A DNA stretch of 64,000 nt from Halohasta salina (GTDB lineage Archaea > Halobacteriota > Halobacteria > Halobacteriales > Haloferacaceae), in the NCBI RefSeq assembly GCF_024178165.1, contig NZ_JAMZIE010000002.1:310001-374000 (forward strand), read 5' to 3'. Below, one piece after another: positions 52,847 through 60,073 of the stretch (position 1 is its first letter; each line of letters opens with the position of its first letter). The position numbers and the translations under genes are program-made. Under the pieces are notes generated by a model. The model was given only the letters and a program-made list of their open reading frames with translations. It was not told the origin of the DNA and made no database searches.

Positions 52847-54382
52847 TTACTGGTCGGGATGTCCGGCCCGAACCCGGCTGACGATGAGGTGGTGACCGGG
52901 GACGATGTCTCTCGTGGCGGTGTACTCGACCGGTCGACGGGTGCCGTCGGCACCGACAACCGCTACGGTATCACGTTCGGACTGGTTGGCTCGGAACCGC
53001 TCCCAAGCGGCTTCGAAATCGAACTCCTCGGGGAGGAACTCGGCGATCGATCGCCCCAACAGTTCCCGGTGGTCGAGGCCGAAAATGTCGGCCGCCGCCG
53101 GGTTCGCCTCGACGATTCGGCTGTCGGCGTCGACAATGACCATGGCATCGGAGCAGGCTTCGAAGGCGGCCTGATACTGGTCGTGGGCGCTGGCGAGTTC
53201 GGTGACTTTCGCGTCGACCGCCTGATCGACCGCCTGCGGCAGCCGGACGGTCATCGTCGTCCCGGTTTCGGCAGTCGTCGCCTCGATCGAGCCGCCGTGA
53301 CCGGTGACGATCCAGTGAGCGAGCCACAACCCCAGCCCGCTGCCGTGGATCAGCGGCGTTTCGGCACCCGATTCGAGCACTGCCACCTCGTGGTCGGCGA
53401 TCCCCGGACCGTCGTCGCTGATCTGTATCTCGATGTCGTTGGAGACGATCCGGAGCCGCACCGTTACCGTGGGGGCCTCGCCGCCGTGTTTGGCAGCGTT
53501 TTCGACCAACTCGGTCAGCGCCCGTTCGAGACTCGGCACCACCTGTCCGGTGACCGATTCCTCGCCGTCGACCCTGACGGTCGCCGCGGGATACTGGGCG
53601 TCGACGGTCTCGGCAACCGAGGTGACGAGCGCCGACAGATCGATCGGTTCGGGGTCGGTCTCGGAGCCGACGATCCGGTCGAGTTTCCGGGCCTTCTCAC
53701 AGAGTTCAATGAGGTCGTCGACGGTGTCGATGGCGGTCCCGCTGGCGGCGGCGAGGTCCTCGTCGCCGGTCCGGTCGGCCAGCAGTTGGGTGTAGCCGCG
53801 GACGACCGAGAGCTTGTTCCGGAGGTTATGCCGCAACACCCGGTTGAGCACGGTCGAGAGGTTGGTCTGTCTGGTCAGTTCGGTCTCGTAGGTGTGGCGC
53901 TCGAGTTCGCGTTCGAGTAGCCGAGCGACCAGTTCGGCGAACAGGCTCTCGCACTCGGAGAACTGCTCGCGGGGGGCTTCGGCCACGAAACACACCGTTC
54001 CGTACGGCTCGCCGTCGACGACGATCCGCGTTCCGTGGTAACAGTGCAATCCCTGTGCCTCGAAGGCCGGATCGTCGGCCCACCCCTGCGTGGGCGCGTC
54101 GTGGAGGACGACGGTCCCCTCCGTGAGGGTGCGCCGGCAGTAGCTCATCTCGTAGTCCAGCCCCGACTCCGGCTGGCTAGCGTCGCCCGGTCCCGCGGTG
54201 GCCAACACCTCCCAGTACTCGGTATCGGCGTCGACGCGGGCGAGATAGCCACGGTCGGCGTCCAGAAACGCCCGCCCGACATCGAGGGCCTGTCGGGCCT
54301 TCGACTCGAAGGGATCATCGCTCCGAATGATCTCGTAGAGGGTCTCTCTGGCCGCCGCAGCGGTGTCGGGCTCCGGGGTCAT
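52847..54382 (-). CDS. Sensor histidine kinase with GAF and C-terminal PAS
   Basis: 511 residues from the ATG at 54382. Order: GAF domain (~10-165, with YCRRTLTEGTVVLHDA), HisKA-like helices with phospho-acceptor His185 (VLRHNLRNKLS), ATPase with Asn294 (N box), DDGPGI (323-328) and GSGLGLWLA, then a PAS domain (~398-505; CSDAMVIVDAD) after the kinase core. PAS after the catalytic domain is unusual. No membrane segment, so it is cytosolic. It lies 342 bases before htrI on the same strand; no response regulator is adjacent. Confidence 0.87.
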   Translation of the reverse strand: MTPEPDTAAAARETLYEIIRSDDPFESKARQALDVGRAFLDADRGYLARVDADTEYWEVLATAGPGDASQPESGLDYEMSYCRRTLTEGTVVLHDAPTQGWADDPAFEAQGLHCYHGTRIVVDGEPYGTVCFVAEAPREQFSECESLFAELVARLLERELERHTYETELTRQTNLSTVLNRVLRHNLRNKLSVVRGYTQLLADRTGDEDLAAASGTAIDTVDDLIELCEKARKLDRIVGSETDPEPIDLSALVTSVAETVDAQYPAATVRVDGEESVTGQVVPSLERALTELVENAAKHGGEAPTVTVRLRIVSNDIEIQISDDGPGIADHEVAVLESGAETPLIHGSGLGLWLAHWIVTGHGGSIEATTAETGTTMTVRLPQAVDQAVDAKVTELASAHDQYQAAFEACSDAMVIVDADSRIVEANPAAADIFGLDHRELLGRSIAEFLPEEFDFEAAWERFRANQSERDTVAVVGADGTRRPVEYTATRDIVPGHHLIVSRVRAGHPDQ

Positions 54383-54693
54383 GTCAGGCCTCCACAACCG
54401 GCGCTACTCGACGGGACTGTTCGGGGACTGCCCGGAGGGAGAGTGTCTATGGAGGGACGGAGCACAATCATAGTTGGTTACTAGTCGATAAATATGTACA
54501 TCCTGTTTGTCCCCAATCGTTAGTGGAATTCGTTACAGTCGGTAGATTGCTGTCGGCGGCGGATGGCTGTCGACAGCGCGTGGGTGGCGGTGGCGGATGG
54601 CTGTCGACAGCATGTAGGTGTCGGCAGTGGGCAGCCACCGGGGCATCGGCCCCACCCAAGTACCTAATACCGGTGGGGTACTGGATACAGTCG
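54383..54693. other. Intergenic region with repeated palindromes
   Basis: 311 bases between the kinase and the DUF4013 gene. The kinase side has a TATA-like CATATTTATCG on the minus strand. The other side (54548-54630) contains the short repeats and palindromes described in the next entry. No gene is apparent; an open frame starting at 54523 continues into the DUF4013 gene, but its extra residues are low complexity. Confidence 0.55.
54558..54611. repeat. 20-base direct repeat with 12-base palindromes
   Basis: The 20-mer beginning GGCGGATGG and ending TGTCGACAGC occurs at 54558-54577 and 54592-54611 (34 bases apart, about three helical turns). Each copy contains the perfect palindrome GCTGTCGACAGC (54566-54577, 54600-54611). 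Weaker GCTGTCGGC and TGTCGGCAG copies flank them. They lie 80-140 bases before the DUF4013 gene; a tandem operator is likely. Confidence 0.55.
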
Positions 54694-55866
54694 ATGCTGA
54701 GTGAGTCGCTCCGGGTGCCCTACCGGACCGACGACGCTATCGGAACGACCGCCGTCGGCTCGGTGTTGACCGCGCTGGTCGGCATCGGGAGTGTGGTCTG
54801 GATCGTCTTGCTAGCGGTGTGGCTTCCAGTCGGTCTCGCGGTCACGCCGGTCGTGGCGCTGCCGAGTCTGGTGTTGCGAGGGTATCTGCTCGACGTCGTC
54901 GACGGCGGTGTTCGCGGGCAGATCACCGCTCCCTCCTTCGTCCGGTGGGGCTCGCTGGCCCGCCGGGGGGCGGGTTCGGCGTTGCTTTCGGCGGTCTACC
55001 TGCTGCCGGCGGCGGTGTGTGTCGGCCTCGTCATCGGCGCAGGCGTCGCGACCGTGGTGTCGCCACCGGGGTTCGAGGGCGCGCTGCAGGCGCTGACCGG
55101 TGTCGTGATCATGGTCGCCGGCTTCGGGTTGCTCGTCTACGGGCTCGTCTACCTCTACGTCCGGCCGGCAGCCCGGGCGGTCTTCGCCACGACGGGGTCG
55201 GTTCGGGCGGCCCTCGGCGTCCGACGCGTCGCCCGAGTGGCCGTGACTGCCGACTACCTCACCGGCTGGCTGATCGCCATGGGGGTGTTGGCGGTCGGGC
55301 CGGCCCTCCTCCTGCCGCTCTTCGTCGTCGCCGGCGTCGTCGGCGTCGTCTCGCCGCCGGCCGGAGCGCTGCTGGTGGTGGCGACGCTGCTGTTGGGCGT
55401 CGTCTCGGGGTTCGTCTTCCGGGTGTCGGCGGCGTGGTCGACCGGCCGAGGAGCCGCGACCGGCCTCGAAACGCAGTTTCCGGCCGCGACTGCGACCGAC
55501 GACGAGCCGGGTGTGACTCCCCGCGGTCGACCGACCCCCGACGGCGACACGCCCGGCGAGGCCATCGCGCCGGTCCAAACTGGCCGCACCGTCGGGAAGC
55601 GGGCAACCCCCGAGCCCGAACCCGAAATCCCGGCACACGATGCCGAACCGACGGCCGACGAGACAGCCGACAGCGACGCCGAGTCGACCTCGAAACACGA
55701 CACCGAAGCGACCTCGGAATCCGACACCGAGACCGACGCCGAAGCGACCTCGGAATCCGACACCGAGACCGACGCCGAAGCGACCTCGAAATCCGACGCC
55801 GAGTCGACGGCCGACGAGGACGACTCGGCGTTCGTCTGGGGTGTCGATGACGCCGACCCGCGGTAG
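54694..55866 (+). CDS. DUF4013 membrane protein with acidic repeat tail
   Basis: 390 residues from the ATG at 54694, giving MLSESLRVPYRTDD, a DUF4013-like start. About six membrane helices fill residues 25-255. The C-terminal ~130 residues are cytosolic or external, very acidic and Ser/Thr-rich, with a 12-residue repeat ATSESDTETDAE encoded by 36-base units (see repeat entry), ending FVWGVDDADPR. DUF4013 proteins have no known function. The upstream palindromes may control it. Confidence 0.82.
   Translation: MLSESLRVPYRTDDAIGTTAVGSVLTALVGIGSVVWIVLLAVWLPVGLAVTPVVALPSLVLRGYLLDVVDGGVRGQITAPSFVRWGSLARRGAGSALLSAVYLLPAAVCVGLVIGAGVATVVSPPGFEGALQALTGVVIMVAGFGLLVYGLVYLYVRPAARAVFATTGSVRAALGVRRVARVAVTADYLTGWLIAMGVLAVGPALLLPLFVVAGVVGVVSPPAGALLVVATLLLGVVSGFVFRVSAAWSTGRGAATGLETQFPAATATDDEPGVTPRGRPTPDGDTPGEAIAPVQTGRTVGKRATPEPEPEIPAHDAEPTADETADSDAESTSKHDTEATSESDTETDAEATSESDTETDAEATSKSDAESTADEDDSAFVWGVDDADPR
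55705..55800 (+). repeat. 36-base tandem repeat within the DUF4013 gene
   Basis: Copies start at 55705, 55741 and 55777 (GAAGCGACCTCG...), the third incomplete and varied (AAATCC). Each encodes the 12 residues EATSESDTETDA. Such repeats change length by slippage, so the tail may vary between strains. Confidence 0.75.
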
Positions 55867-55919
55867 TCGCCCGGCGATCCAAACGGAAGGGTTGTTAGCC
55901 GGCCGGCTGAAGGGCAGGT

Positions 55920-56987
55920 ATGCGAATCGCGAGCCGCGGTCGCGGCGAGGCGGGGCGAGAGCGGCTGACGCTCGTTCCCGAAACCGTCGACGACCTCTGG
56001 CATCTCTCCTACGTCCTCGAACCCGGCGATCTCGTCTCCGGCGACACCACCCGGCGGATCCAGCGCAACGACGACCAGATGCGGGACACCGGCGGCCAGC
56101 GGGAACACCTCTCGGTCACCCTCGAAGTCGAGAGCGTCGAGTTCGCCCGCTTCGCCAACCGACTGCGCGTCGGCGGCGTCATCACCGGCTGCTCGCGGGA
56201 GGACCAACTCGGCCTCCATCACACGCTCAACGTCGAGCCGCACGAGGAGCTGACGATCGAAAAACGGTTCAAGCCGGACCAGATCGAACGCATCGAGGAC
56301 GCCGAAGCGGCGGCCGACAACCCCGAGGTCGCGGTCGCCACCGTCGAGGAGGGCGAAGCCTACATCCACCTCGTCAAGGAGTACGGCGTCGAGGAGTACG
56401 CCTCGTTCACCAAACCCACCGGGAAAGGCGAGTACTCCCGCCCCCGCGCGGAACTGTTCGGGGAACTCGGCGACGCGCTGAGCCACCTTGAGGTGGCGGC
56501 GATCATCCTTGCCGGCCCCGGCTTCACCAAACAGGACGCCCACGACTACATCGCCGAGGAGTACCGGGATCTCGCGGACCTCATCACCGTGGTCGACACC
56601 TCGGCGGCAGGGGGCCGAGGGGTCCACGAGGTGCTCAAACGCGGGGCGGTCGAGGAGGTCCAGGACGAAACCCGGATCGCCCGCGAGGCCGAGACGATCG
56701 ACGAGCTGATGGAACGGATCGCCGACGGCGCGAAGGCGGCCTACGGGATCGAGGCGGTCGCCGAGGCCACGGAGTTCGGCGCGGTCGAGGAGCTACTGGT
56801 GCTCGACGAGCGGCTCCGGGAGGAGCGACAGGGTGACGGCGAATGGACGGTCGACGTCAACGAGGTCATCAAAACAGTCGAACAGAAGGGCGGCGAGATT
56901 ACGGTGTTCTCCAAGGAGTTCCAGCCCGGCCAGCAGTTGAAAAACCTCGGCGGGATCGCCGCGCTGCTCCGCTACCGCCTGCAGTGA
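55920..56987 (+). CDS. pelA: mRNA surveillance protein pelota
   Basis: 355 residues, three-domain archaeal pelota/Dom34. Domain A (1-~130) includes [16 protein letters not shown] and the [18 protein letters not shown] segment with [11 protein letters not shown]; domains B (~135-260) and C (~260-355, [26 protein letters not shown]) follow. It enters the A site of stalled ribosomes with aEF1A/ABCE1 and splits them. The GGQ motif of RF1 is absent, as expected. It is 53 bases after the DUF4013 gene. Confidence 0.95.
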   Translation: MRIASRGRGEAGRERLTLVPETVDDLWHLSYVLEPGDLVSGDTTRRIQRNDDQMRDTGGQREHLSVTLEVESVEFARFANRLRVGGVITGCSREDQLGLHHTLNVEPHEELTIEKRFKPDQIERIEDAEAAADNPEVAVATVEEGEAYIHLVKEYGVEEYASFTKPTGKGEYSRPRAELFGELGDALSHLEVAAIILAGPGFTKQDAHDYIAEEYRDLADLITVVDTSAAGGRGVHEVLKRGAVEEVQDETRIAREAETIDELMERIADGAKAAYGIEAVAEATEFGAVEELLVLDERLREERQGDGEWTVDVNEVIKTVEQKGGEITVFSKEFQPGQQLKNLGGIAALLRYRLQ

Positions 56988-57028
56988 CTGTCGGAACGGT
57001 TTAATCGCCGGCCCGTCTGGCTCCGGTC

Positions 57029-57457
57029 GTGAGCGATACCGCGACACCGGGCCGGAGCCTGATCGGACGGGTCGAACGCTGGCTGGAGTACATCTTCTAC
57101 AGCGGCGTCGAACTCGCCGTCCTCGCCAGCCCAGCGCTGCTCGCCCTGCTGTACTGGCCGGCCTACGACATCGACGCGAGTTCGATCGCCGGCCTGTCGA
57201 CGGTCGCCTTCGGGACGGCGTGGCTGGCGCTGTTCCGCGGTGGCTACCTCCCGGTCGGCGAGTTCCCTCGGTTCGGCAACCTCGGCTCGCTGCCGCTGCG
57301 ACTCGGCTACTACTCCGCGACTGTCCTCGGAGCGACGTGGCTCGGCGGCCTCGGCTGGCGGCTCTCGGGGTCGCTGGCGGCCGCCGCCCTGCTGCCGATC
57401 GGGGCGACGTGGCTCGCCTTCGCGGCGTTTCCCCGTCTCCACCGGCGCCTGCAGTAG
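57029..57457 (+). CDS. Small membrane protein, haloarchaeal, unknown
   Basis: 142 residues from a GTG at 57029. Four hydrophobic helices; the N-terminal amphipathic GRSLIGRVERWLEYIFYSGVE part is conserved-looking, and GGYLPVGEFPRFGNLGSLPLR forms a loop. No named family recognised. It follows pelota by 41 bases, probably as the next gene of the same transcript (TTTAATCGCC before it may also be a TATA box). Confidence 0.65.
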   Translation: MSDTATPGRSLIGRVERWLEYIFYSGVELAVLASPALLALLYWPAYDIDASSIAGLSTVAFGTAWLALFRGGYLPVGEFPRFGNLGSLPLRLGYYSATVLGATWLGGLGWRLSGSLAAAALLPIGATWLAFAAFPRLHRRLQ

Positions 57458-57474
57458 CCCGGAGTAATCACTTC

Positions 57475-58473
57475 CTACCGCCCGGTTAGGGACTCACTAG
57501 CCGGCGCGAACTGGATCGTCGACCCCAGACCCTGCTCGGTGGCTCGCTCGTAGAGCATGCCGGCGGCCGCGACGGTCTCGATTCCCGTCCCGCCGCTGTC
57601 GAAGACCGTGATCTCCGCGTCGGTTTCCCGGCCGGCGGCGGAGCCGGCGACGACCTCGCCGAGTTCGGCGTGGACGTGGCGCTCGTCGACGACCCCCTCG
57701 TCGACCGCGTGGATGAACGAGCCGGCGTCCTGCATGACCCGCTTGCGGAGGTCCGGCACGTATTTCGATCGCTTGATCGTCGTCGTATCGAGTTCCCGTT
57801 TGTTTGGGGAGTACTGCCCCATCGCAGTGACGTGGGTGCCGGGAGCCAGCCGGTCGCCGTCGAACACCGGTTCGGCGGCGTTCGTGGCCGTGATGACGAT
57901 ATCCGCATCGGAGACGGCGGCGGCGCTGTCGTCGACGGCCCGCACCTCGCAGTCGAGGGTGGCGTCCATTTCGGCGGCGAAGGACTCGCGGTGCTCCCGT
58001 GTCGGCGAGTAGACCCGAACGTCGGAGAGATCCCGAACCGTGGCAGTCGACCGAAGCTGGCCGCGGGCCTGCGGCCCCGAGCCGATGAGTCCGACCGTCT
58101 CCGCGTCGGCGCGGGCGAGGTAGTCGACGCCGACGGCCCCAGCCGCCCCCGTCTTAAACGGGTTCATGCTCGCGCCGTCGAGGAGGGCCAGCGGCTCGCC
58201 GGTCTCGGCATCGAACAGCGGCGTCACGAACCACGCATCCCGCTCGCCGAAGCCGGCCGCGTAGGTGTAGCCGCCCATGTAGCCCGACTCGGGGAGGATC
58301 GCCGCGTACGTCGTGAGCATACCGGGTGGCGACTCGTTGACGAGCTTGGTTCGCGGCTCGGCGGTCCCGCCCGCACCGTGCTGGCGGTAGCCCGCCTCGA
58401 CCGCCGCAACGTAGTCGACCGGCTCGGCGAGGTCCGCGATCTCGTCGCTCCGCAAAAACAGGGTGTCGGTCAT
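57475..58473 (-). CDS. Ornithine cyclodeaminase/mu-crystallin family dehydrogenase
   Basis: 332 residues. NAD-binding GLIGSGPQARGQLRS near residue 125, the substrate-side PPGMLTTYAA and DGASMNPFKTGAAGAVG, and TATNAAEPVFDGDRLAPGTHV match the OCD family, which includes ornithine cyclodeaminase, archaeal alanine dehydrogenase and lysine cyclodeaminase. The exact substrate is uncertain; alanine dehydrogenase is a common function in archaea. It converges with the membrane protein gene 17 bases away. Confidence 0.88.
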   Translation of the reverse strand: MTDTLFLRSDEIADLAEPVDYVAAVEAGYRQHGAGGTAEPRTKLVNESPPGMLTTYAAILPESGYMGGYTYAAGFGERDAWFVTPLFDAETGEPLALLDGASMNPFKTGAAGAVGVDYLARADAETVGLIGSGPQARGQLRSTATVRDLSDVRVYSPTREHRESFAAEMDATLDCEVRAVDDSAAAVSDADIVITATNAAEPVFDGDRLAPGTHVTAMGQYSPNKRELDTTTIKRSKYVPDLRKRVMQDAGSFIHAVDEGVVDERHVHAELGEVVAGSAAGRETDAEITVFDSGGTGIETVAAAGMLYERATEQGLGSTIQFAPASESLTGR

Positions 58474-58534
58474 CGTGGCTCACTCCACGGCGTGAGCCAC
58501 AAAAAGCCCTCCCGGTCGACGCCGAACGGCACCG

Positions 58535-58756
58535 CTAGTCGCTGGTGGGTGGCCGAACGGTCGACCGCTGGTCGGCCATCGGATCGGTCTCGCCGGGAAC
58601 GTTGACGAACAGCGCGTGTCCGATCACCAACACCGATGCCCCGGCTCCGACCGGCACGGCCAGTGTCAACTGTACGCCCGCCAGAAACAGGAGGGCGGTC
58701 AGTCCGAACAGCACAGCCGGAATCAGGCCAAGCACGTAGTCGTAGTACCGGGTCAT
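58535..58756 (-). CDS. Small two-helix membrane protein
   Basis: 73 residues from the ATG at 58756; a longer frame upstream is antisense to other sequence and lacks coding character. It starts MTRYYDYVLGLIPAVLFG, with two helices (~8-28 and 33-52) and a polar tail. Similar Tyr-rich starts occur in other haloarchaeal small membrane proteins. Function unknown. TATA-like AAATTATATGCC on the minus strand is about 30 bases upstream. Confidence 0.68.
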   Translation of the reverse strand: MTRYYDYVLGLIPAVLFGLTALLFLAGVQLTLAVPVGAGASVLVIGHALFVNVPGETDPMADQRSTVRPPTSD

Positions 58757-58840
58757 AATACATGACATACTATGGATGGGTGGCATATAATTTTTTCCAG
58801 TGGGCAACACACAGCCACGAGAGCTCATCGTCAAATGCGA

Positions 58841-58855
58841 CTCATAACTTATGAG
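58841..58855. promoter_or_regulatory. Perfect dyad CTCATAA-C-TTATGAG
   Basis: Seven-base arms around one base, 85 bases from the left gene and 214 from the right gene. Possible operator for either promoter; no factor is assigned. Confidence 0.4.
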
Positions 58856-59005
58856 ATGCAGCCGGCCGGAAACCGGCCAACGGAGCGGATTTCGTCGGGA
58901 CTGAGTCACTGACCAGCCGGGAATACTCGGTCGGACGGCTCCCGACGGTAGCTGGTCGGCACGGAGAGTCGACGAAACGTGGAGATTATAATCACAAAGA
59001 AATAG

Positions 59006-59021
59006 ATTAGAAATATCTAAT
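59006..59021. promoter_or_regulatory. DtxR/SirR-like dyad ATTAGA-AATA-TCTAAT
   Basis: Perfect 6-4-6 inverted repeat 48 bases before the GDT1-family start, overlapping a TATA-like AAATATC. Same geometry and related core (TTAGA versus TTAGG) as the dyad before the ABC ATPase. Overlap with the TATA element suggests repression when bound. Confidence 0.5.
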
Positions 59022-59068
59022 AGTCGCATGCACCGACGAGTCGACCGACGCTGGCACTGGAGGAACCC

Positions 59069-59761
59069 ATGGCTGGCTGGGTAGAGGTTCTGACCGTCGC
59101 GTTCGTCCTCCAACTGTCGGTGTTGCCCGGCGAGAAGGTCCAGTTCATCATCGCGGGGCTGTCGACGCAATACGATCCGTGGCTCGTGGTTGCAGCCGCG
59201 GGGACTGCGTTTGCCGGCTGGACCGGTCTGGAGATCCTCCTCGGGGAGGCGCTGAACACCGCACTTGAGCCCGTCTATCTCGACGCCATCACCGCCGCTT
59301 TCTTCGTGCTCTTCGCGGTACAGCTTCTCCGGTCGACCCCCGACCCGAACGGGCCGTCGGTCGATGACGGCGCGGTCGCTGACCCCACCGAAATCGACGT
59401 CTCGATTCGGGGCTACGAGGTGCCGGCGGCGCTTCGGGGGTTCCTCCCGATCTTCGCGCTGATGGCCGCCGGGGAGTTCGGTGACAAGACCCAACTCGTC
59501 ACGATCGGGCTCGCCGCACAGTACGGGGCCCATCCGGCGATCTGGGCGGGCGAGATGCTCGCCATTATTCCAGTGAGTGCCACCAACGCGCTGTTTTTCC
59601 ACCGGTTTTCCGGCCGATTCGACCGCCGGAAAGCCCATTTCGTGGGGGCAGGAATATTCGGACTGTTCGCCGTCGATACGATCCTCCAGATCGCCACGGG
59701 CTTTTCGATCTGGGAGACTGTCGTCGACCGGATTACAGCCGTCGTCTCGACACTCGTATGA
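59069..59761 (+). CDS. GDT1/TMEM165 (UPF0016) family cation transporter
   Basis: 230 residues, six to seven helices in two halves. The second half has the family motif E-x-G-D-K-T (Glu136-Thr141, GEFGDKTQL). The first half is degenerate (LPGEKVQF, Glu22-Lys23), lacking the Gly-Asp. UPF0016 proteins move manganese or calcium against protons; bacterial members export Mn. The asymmetry may reduce or change transport. The upstream dyad supports metal-linked control, though this is inferred. Confidence 0.85.
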   Translation: MAGWVEVLTVAFVLQLSVLPGEKVQFIIAGLSTQYDPWLVVAAAGTAFAGWTGLEILLGEALNTALEPVYLDAITAAFFVLFAVQLLRSTPDPNGPSVDDGAVADPTEIDVSIRGYEVPAALRGFLPIFALMAAGEFGDKTQLVTIGLAAQYGAHPAIWAGEMLAIIPVSATNALFFHRFSGRFDRRKAHFVGAGIFGLFAVDTILQIATGFSIWETVVDRITAVVSTLV

Positions 59762-59782
59762 ACTGCTGTCGACCCGCAGGCC

Positions 59783-60013
59783 TCAGGCGTCGGCGAGCCA
59801 GTGTCCCCTTCGCAGCCGCGCGATGAGATTGATCGTAACGACCGCGGTGACGAACACGACCGTCGTCAACACGCCGACCAGTATCGATTCCCACTCTAAT
59901 GGTGCCGACACAGGTGCCCAGTCGACGAGCGTTGCTCCGATCACCCCGGCAAGCCCGCCGAATACAGCAGTATACAACCGGTTCGGGAGATAGAACAGTT
60001 GGTACAGCTTCAT
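59783..60013 (-). CDS. Small two-helix membrane protein
   Basis: 76 residues, MKLYQLFYLPNRLYTAVFGG then two helices (~14-33 and 42-64) and a basic C-terminus (ARLRRGHW). No recognised family. It converges with the GDT1-family gene (21 bases apart) and lies 60 bases downstream of the alaS stop on the same strand. Confidence 0.62.
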   Translation of the reverse strand: MKLYQLFYLPNRLYTAVFGGLAGVIGATLVDWAPVSAPLEWESILVGVLTTVVFVTAVVTINLIARLRRGHWLADA

Positions 60014-60073
60014 ACCGAATTCGTATCAGAATCTCAGTATAACTGGTACCGGATTACCCACCGGTTGGTCGAC

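Larger units (their letters stand above)
58757..59068. other. Divergent intergenic region
   Basis: 312 bases between the two-helix membrane protein gene and the GDT1-family gene. It holds two dyads (58841-58855 and 59006-59021), an AT-rich left end, and no gene that I can see. Confidence 0.6.
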
